From Hormiphora californensis (Eukaryota > Ctenophora > Tentaculata > Cydippida > Pleurobrachiidae): a DNA stretch of 64,000 nucleotides. Positions 11,258 to 21,276 of the stretch are shown here, one piece after another; position 1 is the first letter of the stretch, and every line of letters begins with the position of its first letter. Made by a program: the position numbers and the translations under genes. Where the stretch lies: the NCBI GenBank assembly GCA_020137815.1, contig CM035355.1, positions 5,396,850-5,460,849 on the forward strand, read 5' to 3'. The notes under the pieces are model-generated. The model did no database searches and had not been told where the DNA came from. It saw nothing but the letters and a program-made list of their open reading frames with translations.

Positions 11258-14200
11258 TTATGTCTGTCGTTGACGGGAGTTGTACATTTTCTTTTTCGTC
11301 ACAGGATCGGTCGAACTTCGGCAGTGTTTTAGAAGTAGGGAGTTAACCGTCTGCCCAGGCCCTATCAAATCCTGGCAGAAGTGTGTTAGTAGAATGATTT
11401 TTATCACAAAAACACCCACTTGAATGCTTGAACTGATTGAACCATTCGTACGCTGATTTAATTAAGCCATGATGAAGGGGTCGCTAGGGGGGTTGCTAGG
11501 CGGGAGGTTGCTAGGGGGTAACTAAGGAGGTAAGTTACCTCAGGTAACACACACGCACCTGGAGATAGGGTGTAATGTCGTCTTGGTGCCACTTCTCTTG
11601 ACGGTTAAACAGGTAGTTAAACCGGGAGGCTGGATCCACTGGAAGATCTGATACTGGAGAGGAAACAAATTAGGTTTTTACAACTTTTTAAACAAATTCT
11701 CAACACCCCCCCCCATCCGGAGTTTCAGAGGGCTAAAAGTCGCAGCAAGTTCACCAAAACTTACGGGGCAGGTAGGAGACTGTACAGGGTGTTTTGTTGC
11801 GAGATACCAGGGCAATTCCTTGAAGGTGATCCTCCCTAGGTGTCATACCCTCTGGGAGTGCGTCATTCCAGACCTCCATAAACTGGTGAGGGTGGTGGGT
11901 GTTAGAGAGGAGGTAATATGCGTGTTTTAAAGGGGAGGTTAACCTTAAGGAGGTAAGATGCGTGTTAGGAGGCGAGGTAGGGAGGTTTTGAAATAATGGC
12001 CTCTGATTGGTCTATAATTTAAAATACTGGCCTCTGATTGGCCTGGATTTTGAAATGCTGGCCTCTGATTGGCCTATAATTTGAAATGCTGGCCCCTGAT
12101 TGGTACTCACTTCATTCAAATGGAACATCCCCGCACTACTTGATAAAATGTATTCTGCATAGAAACTGCACACCTTGTCTTCTGATAGCTTGATATACAC
12201 CTCTGAATCTGACTCTTCAACCTAGGAAATTATGTTGGTTAGTGAAACAAAGGAGAACTTTCACAATTTAAATTTGACTTCTTCCAGTATCTCGCTCCAG
12301 CCCCCTTCCCACTCTTTCTATCAAGGGAGGGTAAAACAAGGGAGGGAGAAACAAGGGGCTATAATAATACCTGTGAGCCATAGAGCCGTAAGCTCAGCTC
12401 TGAAACAAAGAGTGGTTGTAGCTCCTCCAGTGTTCTACAACACTCAATCAGTGGTACACGTTCCCAACTCCATTCCTTTTCCACTAGCAGCATGAGAACC
12501 CTGAAAAGGGGTTGGTGAATCTTTCTGATCTAGAGGGGGCTGGGGCAACCAATAATCATACATGGTCTAATGTCATACATGGTCTCATGTCCTAGACATG
12601 ACTGAGGTCAGGTACTCGCTCCCTTACCTAGACATGACGGAGGTCAGGTACTCGCTCTCCACTGTCCTCCAATACCCATCGAGTTCAACAGATCCAATAT
12701 CATCCAGTCCTGATCGTATCTCCTGAGAACAAAGGTTGCTATGGGGATGAAATGTCAGGTAAACCTCAATTTACCAGACTCCTCGCTGGGGGAAGAATTT
12801 TAGCACGGTTCATCGAGGTTCCGGTAAATCGAGGTTTATCTGAATGTCTTTTTCTCAATGTGCAAACATCAGCTGTAACTTAATATTGTTTAAAGCTGGT
12901 TTTTCTGCAGAGATAAACCGTGAATATAATGTGATTTAGGCCGATAATTATCAAAGTTGTATACTCACTTTCTCCGATGCCTGAATTAATCCCAACAAAT
13001 CAGCAGTGTTTAGTTTCCCCTCGATAGTCCCTTCAAATTCCTCCCCTCTAAAGGCTGACCTGGAATATATGTGGATGTTGAACTGCAATAAATATCATCA
13101 ATTTAATGATTAATGCTTTTGTATTGCGGGAGTGGGGCATATATTTTACCAGAATTTACCTTTTTAGAAGATTTCTCATTTTGTCTAACTTCGCCCGACA
13201 CAATTTTAACTGAAAAGTAGAAGGTGTAAGGGAAAATTTTAAAAGTCAAGACATCAAGAAACGGATTCCAATTTGTGTTCCCATGGCTACAAAAGTTGAA
13301 AAAAAGTCAGTGGAACACACTTTAACACGAATACACCTTTTTTCGTATTCTGTTTTTAATGCAATGATTCCCCAATGATTATATTGAGTTCTCTCAGAAG
13401 AGCCCCCATTTCTCGTTGAATACGCAAAGCATTGTCTTTATGCTAAGTAGTGACTTCCTTATCTCTTATATCTCATTCGTTATGGTGTTAATATGCGCTA
13501 TAAATAGCCTCTCAGCTGCATCTCGGTAGTTTGATCACAATCTCAAGTGGTGCCTTTGTTCAGTTGAAACCCTTGCGGAGAGCACCCGGGTGAGATAGAA
13601 GTCCTACTGATCCCGAAAATCATCATGGTCATCACCATGATTATGATGGTGTTCATGGTCACTCTGACCATTGCACCGACCATTGATTTGGAGCGCTCCT
13701 TGATGATGTACTACCCTGATACAACTATAGTACGGTCCTGCAACACCCTCCTAAGCAAGATGACCATCCTCTACACCAAAAACATCTCGGAGATCGAAGC
13801 AGCCCAAATCCCACTGCCCCTTCGTACCAAGCACCCTCTACAACTGTCCCGGGGAGCAACTCCTCAAGGTGTCTGAACAAGGAATGGAGGTGTGTCCTTG
13901 TCTCGGTGGTCCCGGTGTGACTGGGGTATCTGAGTGTCTGGAGGACGAGTGTGGGTGTGCTAATGCCACCGTGGTATTCTGTCCTGGTCCTGTGAAGGGG
14001 TGCATCACCTTTGACAAAATCTGTAATGGAGTTAATGATTGTCCCGGAGGAGAGGATGAGAGGGCATGTACGGGTCTGGAGAGAATATCCGGCTGCAAGT
14101 CGACAGTGTCTTCGAGCCAAGTTACTGTGGATATAAAACACGCGGCGCTCTGTTCTGGTGGAATCCTGGACGCCCTCTCCTGTGGGGACACCTTCATCAA

Positions 14201-17200
14201 GCCGTGTTTAGAAGCACAAGGTCAGGAGGTTAACGAGTGTTTCGAAATGCTCTTGTCTTTCACAGGGATTGATCCCAGGAATTCTCGTCTATCGCACGAG
14301 TACATGGCGGCATGTAGGAGGAGTTGTGACGTGTCACCTGAGTTTTGTGGCAAGCTCGTCGGGTATAGGGAGAACTCCTTGATGGAAGCATTCTCTTATC
14401 GCTGTGACAACTTTGGACAGATAACAGTGGAAAAGGCTTGTGATGGGATCATTGATTGTGCGGACAAGAGTGATGAGAAGTACTGCCCCGGACGGTTCTA
14501 CTGCTCAAAGGAGGATGTGGAATGGTATAGCGAGGATAAGATTTGTGATGGGTACAAGGACTGCAAGAATGGCCTCGATGAATGCTCCGGCTGTTCAAGA
14601 GGGCCCTTTTCGTCGGATGATAACATCATCCAAAATTACGTCCTGTTTGTCCTCCCCTTCGTCATTGCTAGCGTGACGTTCAGTGCTAATGGGTACAACT
14701 TTTACAAGATGTATAACAATGACAAAACTAACAAACAGGCCCATCTAAAGGTTGATCGTTTCCTCAACTTTTGCCTCATTGCACACGACACCGCCATGGG
14801 TTTCTACCTCACCTTCCTGCTAGGATCCTCCCTGTGGTACAACGGCCGGTACTGCCAGTTTGATACGGAGTGGAGAACGGGTAGGTTGTGTGAAGTCATG
14901 GGGGTTGTATTTAGTGTTTCTTGTCATGGCTCCCTCATCATAGTCCTCCTAATGAGCATTACACGTGCATACAAGTGCTTGAGGAGCTTCTCTGAAGGGC
15001 TCCCTAAACAAGGTGTCTACATCACTAGCGCCCTTCTCATGGTACTCAATGTCTGCCACTCCGCTGCCCCACTGCTAAAGGTTGGCCTTGTTCAGGAGAT
15101 ATTCCGGAGTCAAATCAGGGTTCCCAACACAAACCCCTTCATGACGGATTATAAGAACTCGAGCAATATTGATGTGATTCACCGGGCGTTCTTCGCTAAC
15201 ACATCGGACAATGCGGACTGGTACCAAAAGATCCAAGACCTCAAAACCATCACAAGTACCCCCGATATTTTTGATATCCAAGATTTCTCAATTTACAGTT
15301 GGTCCCCGGTGTGTCTTCCCGATCTGTTCACCGCACCTTCATCGACCGGGCCAGCTATCGTCTACAAGATCGTTTACATCTCCGTTATTGGGCTCATCCT
15401 GCTCCTAATCGGAGTGTCCTATGCATGTATCTTGTCCTCTCTTGTAAAGCCGGTCCCAGGGCAGGAGAGCAGGGTCAAGGAAATCGGACAAAAGGCGGCA
15501 GTGATAGTCGGAGTGAAGCTGATCACTTGGTTGTTTGTAGCAGGTATCATGGTTCGTGCTATGATATCCAAGGAAATTATTTCCGCAACATGGTACGAAG
15601 TAACGGCCATATCCATTCTCCCTCTAAACAGCTGTCTCAACCCTGTATTTCACTCTGATTTGTACAAAAAGGGCAAGAGGATGCTTACTAGGAAGGTTGC
15701 TGCTGCTGCAGCTGGTGACGCAGTCACCCCTACACTACCAGCCGTGCGAAACGAAGCATCAACATCTGCAGCTGCTGCTGAAGTGGTGGTTGATGGCCAG
15801 GCTAGTATCCGATAAAACTGCTAAACTGGTACGCGATTTTGAAGTTGCTAAAGAACTAATGTTATGGAATTTTACTTGAAATCCAAATCATAACAAATTG
15901 TATTTCATTTTTCAGGAAAGAGGACAACAGTAATGTGACAGATGTCAACTGGATATCAGCCAAACGAAACGGACAATTATAATTGGACAATTAATTGTTT
16001 GCTAACTATTATTTGTTTGCTAACTGTTGTTTGCTAATTATTTTACACTAGAAGATTTTGAGCTGTTGATCAGATTATCGACTCTTAGACTCAAATGTAT
16101 GTTTATGAAAGCCTACTTTTTAGTTGAAATGTTTGTTACTTTATTCTGTTTTTGAAACATCCTAGTTTTCATTTCCAAATCTCCCCTTTTCCTAACCAAC
16201 TAACCTCATAATATGTAAAAGTGGTGGCGCTGATATGTCGAATTAGGGGCTCCCTCTCCTCCGTGGTCCTGTCCAGGCCAGGTGAGAGAAGGAGAGAGTT
16301 GGAGGTAGTACACTCCCGGAGTTCATATGTCTGGTTTGAGGTGCAGAGAACTGCATCCTCACCTTCTTCACCTCTTAGAACTGGGGGAGAGGGGATGTGA
16401 GTGGGGTATATATCACCTCTTAGAACTGGAAGGGAAGGGGGATATGTGTGGGAGAGAGGGGCAATCTAGGGAAGATTACATTTTGTTATGTTGTACCCCT
16501 TCTTTACGCGGTGAGAGGGTTGATGGAGCCTCGAGGCAATCCCTCTTTGTCAAAATTACTTTTTGATCAGAAGCAAATATAATATCTTATTTCTTGTCAA
16601 GAAAACACCATCAAAAATGTCTCTCTTTGGGTTATTCTCCCTTAGAATTAGCTTGGGGTGGAACTATTAAATTTTGATTAAATTTATCTTTCCTTTCCCA
16701 TGATATTGACACCGGAGCTGTCGGCCTATCAATATTTCTTTAAATCGTTCTAGTAGTTCCGAGTTATAACGTCAAAACTCAACAACTTGATAAATTTCTT
16801 GAAACTTTAATCGAGCCGAATTGATAACTTTCTTAAAACTTTAATCAACCTCCCCATCCCAAAACTGTCTCAACAACATAACTTCCCCAGCAACGCTAAG
16901 ACACTCAACTTACTAAATTCCTTTTCCTTTTTAAACAGCTCAACCAGATCCTTGCTGAGTTCTATCAGTCGAATGTCGTGGCTGCCATAGCAACCATCAA
17001 AATGTAATACCTAACAATAGGGATCGGTTAGCAACACCGGATTAAGAATGAGAGATAAAGGGTAGATACAGAATGAGAGATAAAGGAGGGATACAGAATG
17101 AGAGATAAAGAGGGGATACAATAGTGATAATAACCTGGATATTATTAGATTCCCCAATACCAGCCTCCTCAGTACGAGCCTGCAGGGCCTCTAAATCTGG

Positions 17201-17263
17201 CCCTCCTCCTATCAGGACCCCATCAGTTTCCATTGAGCAGCTATCTTCATCCTCACCGAGCAT
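11258..17263 (-). CDS. DSCC1: sister chromatid cohesion protein DCC1
   Basis: Subunit of the CTF18 alternative clamp loader (CTF18-DCC1-CTF8-RFC), which loads PCNA and supports cohesion. Eleven minus-strand exons fit GT-AG sites and phase: 17263-17135, 17010-16914, 16380-16205, 13209-13160, 13059-12969, 12722-12628, 12500-12371, 12221-12111, 11882-11765, 11653-11559 and 11371-11258. They sum to 1206 nt (401 aa; human about 393). Family blocks: AVLCTSNQTYEL then TSNSLLL, LIQASEKEI, DGYWRTVE, WSWERVPL, EVWNDALPEGM, LQGIALVSR, RFNYLFNRQEKW, DITPYLQDL and a final MYNSR tail; the C-terminal winged-helix part is well kept. ATG 17263 lies two bases after an acceptor-like TTTAG. Intron 3 (16204-13210, 3.0 kb) contains the whole GPCR gene on the opposite strand. 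The last bases of exon 6 are tandemly duplicated just beyond its donor (12590-12660). The GH47-like gene ends 196 bp upstream. Confidence 0.93.
12755..12842. mobile_element. degraded pogo-like MITE
   Basis: Imperfect hairpin with AAACCTCAATTTACC and a complementary GGTAAATCGAGGTTT, similar to the elements at 7.89 and 37.10 kb but more diverged. It lies in a DSCC1 intron. Confidence 0.5.
13625..15815 (+). CDS. LDLa-domain rhodopsin-type GPCR
   Basis: Intronless seven-transmembrane receptor nested antisense in DSCC1 intron 3. The main frame is open from 13764 to the TAA at 15813. From its first GTG (13869), three LDLa cysteine modules lie at about residues 28-67, 178-206 and 211-239, each ending in the acidic calcium-cage pattern (GGEDERAC, KSDEKYC, NGLDEC). 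Between the first two is a Cys-rich stretch of about 100 residues. Seven hydrophobic segments follow from about residue 254, with an NSCLNPVF motif in TM7 (NPxxY class) and TRAYK in place of DRY after TM3. The tail is Ala-rich. No ATG opens this frame before the first LDLa; the natural start with a signal-peptide-like segment (ATG 13625, very hydrophobic) is one frame behind and stops at TGA 13874. A +1 shift somewhere in 13764-13876 is needed to join them. It resembles LDLa/LGR-like invertebrate receptors; ligand unknown. Confidence 0.75.
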
Positions 17264-17458
17264 TGCTAAACGATAAGAGATAGTTGAAGACGATTGTGGT
17301 GTTATGAGAGATAAAGAGAAAAACTGTGTTATGTGGGTTAATGTGAAATAAATAATTGAAATTTAAACAGAAATAAATTAAACAAAATAAATGTACACAC
17401 ATAGTTACAAGAATAAGTTAACCCCTAAACAAAATCTAAAAAACAATAAATAACAAAC

Positions 17459-19012
17459 TTATTCGACTCTGATCATGTGACCTCGTTCATTAACCACCCA
17501 CTGATTCAACAACTTGCTATTGCCAGCCTCCTCATTAAACAACAACCACAGGAACTTCAGAGTCCCACCGACAAACCAACTCTCCATTTTATCCGTCCTG
17601 AGTATCGCACCCCTGCCCCTGACATCCAGAACACCTGTATAGCCTGAACATGTCCTAGCACTCCGCTCAATCCCCCGGAACAGCTCCCAACCCCAGTCTC
17701 TGTACACCTGTTTCTCGGTAACCAACCAAAGAACAAGGAGAGACTCCAAGAAATCTGGTCGAAGTTCACTCCGGCTATCCTCGACTGACATCTCACCATT
17801 AGATTCAATACGAAATACAGCAGGTGTGAGCCCGGTTGGCTGGGATACGGTTGCTAGGTAACAGGTCTTGGCGAGTCTTTCAGCCAGGTTGAGATGCCAG
17901 GATGGGGCTACTCCGTGGTGGTAACCCAGAGCCAACATGGCTGATACTCCACACCCTTGGACTGACATCTCAGGGACGAGGTCTCGGGAGGACCGTCCCA
18001 GGACTGTCAAACCTTCCTGTTCTGAGATTAGTCGGCGGGCCATGGAGTGGACGGAGAGAAGATATCGGTGTTTGAAGGAATCCTGCCGGGTTAGAATCCA
18101 CTGCTTCAAAAGGCCCGAGTAATACCCTAAACCCCCTCCATTGATATCGATCTCAAAACCCTGGAATGTGGCCGTCCGACGATTTATAATCCCTGGTAAC
18201 AACCCATCCTGAGGGGCACTTTGAGCGATCATGTTGGCTGCAGATTGTGCTGTCTTTAACAAACCCTCCTCCCCTGTAATCCTTGCCAGCGCGAGAAGTT
18301 CTAAATGAGATGATGTTATGTCAGCAGAACTGATCAGGCAACTCTCTGCACCCCTCCTGCAGGGCTGTCCGCACTGTCGTTTGTCCAGATCGATCAGTGT
18401 CATTGGGAGAAGGTGGGCAGGGTTAGGATAACACTCCCTTACAATAGATCCTATCTCACTGGCTCGAGAGAGGTAATGTTGTGTACCGTTATTAGTATCT
18501 GTAAGGTAGTGGAGTTCTAGTAGAGAAGCAAGGACTGAGGTGGTGAGAGTTTTTGTCTTGACTGTCGAAGATTTGGAGATTTGGTAATGTTTTTTCAGCC
18601 ACTGATCTGCTTTCCTGAACTCATCACCTAGTCCCATTAACCGGAGCGTTGCCATGGCTTCTAAGATGCTCTCTCCCATCCTCAAACTACCATTACCACC
18701 TATCTTACTCAGTGGTTTTAAGAAATCACAACCCCAAGCGTGGTTCTGATACGAAGACCACGCATGCTGGACCGCTTCTTTAACTGCGGTTGCCCTGGCT
18801 TCAGGTGTACCAGCACAGTGGGTGCTATAAAAGTGAACCACACAAGTATCAAGTTCTACTCGACATGGAGCTTGAGATTCCGGGGGTGAAGTTATGGGTC
18901 GCTCAGAAAAGTGGGAGACAGGAGTTTTGATTGTGATGAGAAAGAGGGAGATTGAAAGGACGGATCCAAGTTGGAAAATAACTTTGCGACGGAGTTTCGC
19001 CCACAGAAACAT
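17459..19012 (-). CDS. GH47-family alpha-mannosidase-like protein, probably inactive
   Basis: Single-exon 517-aa protein with the type II layout of class I alpha-1,2-mannosidases: a short basic cytosolic tail (AKLRRK), a membrane anchor at about residues 11-28, then one (alpha/alpha)7-type domain. GH47 landmarks are clear: AWSSYQNHAWGCDFLKP, MATLRLMGLGDEF, YYSGLLKQW, RPDFLES, YRDWGWE, KMESWFVGGTLKFLWLLF and a final VVNERGHM. By eye alignment to human ER mannosidase I, the catalytic trio E330/D463/E599 is replaced by Thr (about residue 155), Leu (about 295) and Asp (420), and the calcium-binding Thr of the NTEAH motif is Glu. I infer a pseudoenzyme, perhaps a glycan-binding or quality-control factor. 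The frame is open upstream to 19171, but ATG 19012 is its first ATG and lies eight bases after a strong acceptor-like CCCCTTTTTTCTAG. Lack of introns in an intron-rich region suggests a retrocopy origin. Confidence 0.85.
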   Translation of the reverse strand: MFLWAKLRRKVIFQLGSVLSISLFLITIKTPVSHFSERPITSPPESQAPCRVELDTCVVHFYSTHCAGTPEARATAVKEAVQHAWSSYQNHAWGCDFLKPLSKIGGNGSLRMGESILEAMATLRLMGLGDEFRKADQWLKKHYQISKSSTVKTKTLTTSVLASLLELHYLTDTNNGTQHYLSRASEIGSIVRECYPNPAHLLPMTLIDLDKRQCGQPCRRGAESCLISSADITSSHLELLALARITGEEGLLKTAQSAANMIAQSAPQDGLLPGIINRRTATFQGFEIDINGGGLGYYSGLLKQWILTRQDSFKHRYLLSVHSMARRLISEQEGLTVLGRSSRDLVPEMSVQGCGVSAMLALGYHHGVAPSWHLNLAERLAKTCYLATVSQPTGLTPAVFRIESNGEMSVEDSRSELRPDFLESLLVLWLVTEKQVYRDWGWELFRGIERSARTCSGYTGVLDVRGRGAILRTDKMESWFVGGTLKFLWLLFNEEAGNSKLLNQWVVNERGHMIRVE

Positions 19013-19539
19013 GGAGCAAACTAGAAAAAAGGGGAGAGGTTTTAGTATGGTCACATGTCGTATACTCAGGTTACAGACCAGGAAATGTGATAAGATGTTA
19101 TCAGTTGTTAAAAAGACACCACCGCGGTGTGTTCCTGTCTTTTTGCAGTACTGTTCATTACTTTTCTGCAACTGTAAATTCTCCTAGCATCTAGATCCTA
19201 GTCCTTTAAAATAACATTACATTGTCGCCCCTTAATGTTACTTGCTATCTCAATTCTCATTGTCGGTGCTATAACATGCGATGCAAATTGCATTAGAATA
19301 TATCTTTTGCATTGTCTCATTGGCTTATTTCGCCCTTTTCGTTCGTCATATTCTCTGCAGTTGCGGTTTGGTTTGTACTACAAGGACAATGCGAAGTAGA
19401 AGACAAATAGTTTTAAATATACGGTAGAGTATGATATAGAAATATAATATCACATGTTTGCGTTTGACAAATGCACTATCTTGATGAAACTTTATGTCCA
19501 CTGTCAAAGCTTTAGTTAATTTCGTTTTTTTATAAACCA
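19013..19539. other. intergenic, nothing recognised
   Basis: Upstream of the GH47-like gene. It includes the likely outron or 5' intron ending in CTTTTTTCTAG next to 19020. No other coding or repeat signal was recognised. Confidence 0.5.
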
Positions 19540-19543
19540 TTAA

Positions 19544-20904
19544 AGTAAGAGTGGCGCGCCGTGTTTTCTCACAAAACTTAGTGGATGAACGGGGAGTACC
19601 ACCAGGACCATTAGTACGGTATCGAAAATTTTCAATTCTGTTTCGTTCATTAGTTATGACGTAATATGTTCATTATTTCGACTTTTATAAAATTGCTCTA
19701 CAGAAAAATCTGTGCATTGTGGATTGAAATGGATGCTTGCATCGTGTTCAGCGTCAAAAAATAGCCGGGGTACCAAATTTTGGTGTCTCTACCTTGTCTG
19801 TGACGCGAGATATCGACAATTATCAAAAACGATCAAAAATGGGAGAAAGAGAGTTTGTTATCTTTGGGTGCTAGTTGTTTGTGCGCGCCACCCACTTATG
19901 AAACCCGATAGTTGATTTATCAGTCGTTTGAAGATTTTGCGCGCTCATGATAACTGCTAGCTGGGGGATTTAACACCCTGCTCGCGATTTATCAGGCCAG
20001 TGTCCTTTTTCACGCGTTTCTCTTCATTTGAATAACATGCGTGTAAAATTCTAAGTATTGAAAATGTGTGTAAACACACAGTTCTGTCAACAAAAGAAAG
20101 GGGAAACATGTCTGCAACACGTTTCAATGTTATCTCTCTCATAAGGAGTGAAAAGAATCACATTCCATTCATTTCTCTCTCTCATTGTCTCTTTTACTGT
20201 TCACTACCTCTGACAGTGTGTATTGCCCCTAATCTTTCTCTCTCTTTCTCAAACATGTTAGGAACAGTAGACACTAAGTCTACACACATTTTCACGGTGT
20301 CTGTTGACTAATTGCCAGCAGTCCTAGTGTGTTTCACCTTGTGTTGTGTCTCTTATTTGTGTGTAATTACTATCGGGTTTCATAAAATATGAACAGTTTG
20401 TTAGCCTATCGCGTTATAGGTTTAAATCACCTCCCCCTCACCCTCGGCTGGCGCCTCGGGATCGGCGTCGGGATTTAAACCAGTTTAATCGCCCTGCCGG
20501 GCGATTAAACTCCAGTTGGCTGTCCCCAGCTCGCGCTGGGAACAGCCAACTTGATAACGCGCCAGTCTACAAACGTTCATAGTTCATGTAACAAACTCTC
20601 TTTCTCTCACTTTGGTCGTTTTTGATATTTGTCGATATCTCGCGTCACAGACAAGGTAGAGACACCAAAATTTGGTACCCCGGCTATTTTTTGACGCTGA
20701 ACACGATGCAAGCATCCATTTCAATCCACAATGCACAGATTTTTCTGTAGAGCAATTTTATAAAAGTCGAAATAATGAACATATTACGTCATAACTAATG
20801 AACGAGACAGAATTGGAAATTTTCGATACCGTACCAATGGTCCTGGTGGTACTCCCCGTTCATCCACTAAGTTTTGTGAGAAAACACGGCGCGCCACTCT
20901 TACT
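19544..20904. mobile_element. 1.36-kb element with 320-bp TIRs and TTAA target sites
   Basis: Flanked by TTAA at 19540-19543 and 20905-20908. Ends start AGTAAGAGTGGCGCGCCGTG. The arms (19544-19865 and about 20588-20904) are nearly identical inverted copies. The core is non-coding and contains further GC-rich palindromes at about 20440-20560. TTAA duplication is typical of the piggyBac superfamily, although the terminal bases are not the usual CCC. No transposase is present, so it is non-autonomous. Confidence 0.85.
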
Positions 20905-20908
20905 TTAA

Positions 20909-21276
20909 GTGTTTAGATTCAGTTAACAGCTATAACAGGGCTAAAACACTGATACAGTTGCCGGTATGTGCTAGCCAGTGCTAGCAGCTTGAATCTTCTG
21001 ATCTGCTGTCTCTCTGCTCTCGGCGACTCCCCTGTGTGTAAGCCCAATTCTACCGGCGCGCGACCAAGATGCGCGTGGTCTACAAATTCTTCCTCGCGCC
21101 CTACGCAAATGTGACAAAGAACTCAGTGGCGTGGCCGGACAACAGCCCGGTACTGTCCCACAAAAACTTGCCTTGTTCGACCCTGTCTCACCGCGCCCTG
21201 TCAAGGAGGGGACCAACTTACAAAAGTACCCGGACCTCCAATTACAACTGTAATAACTCGATCCAATCTAGGAGGT
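20909..21276. other. upstream region of the decarboxylase gene
   Basis: No coding exon recognised. It is moderately GC-rich at 21050-21220. An acceptor-like AATCTAG ends at 21271, five bases before the predicted ATG at 21277. Confidence 0.4.

Noticed and set aside
17136-17263. Short acidic minus-strand frame as a separate small gene
   Set aside because: It is exon 1 of DSCC1; its donor joins in phase to the exon at 17010.
19013-19171. N-terminal 53-residue extension of the GH47-like protein
   Set aside because: The frame is open but contains no ATG (it begins with TTG), and a strong acceptor lies just before ATG 19012.
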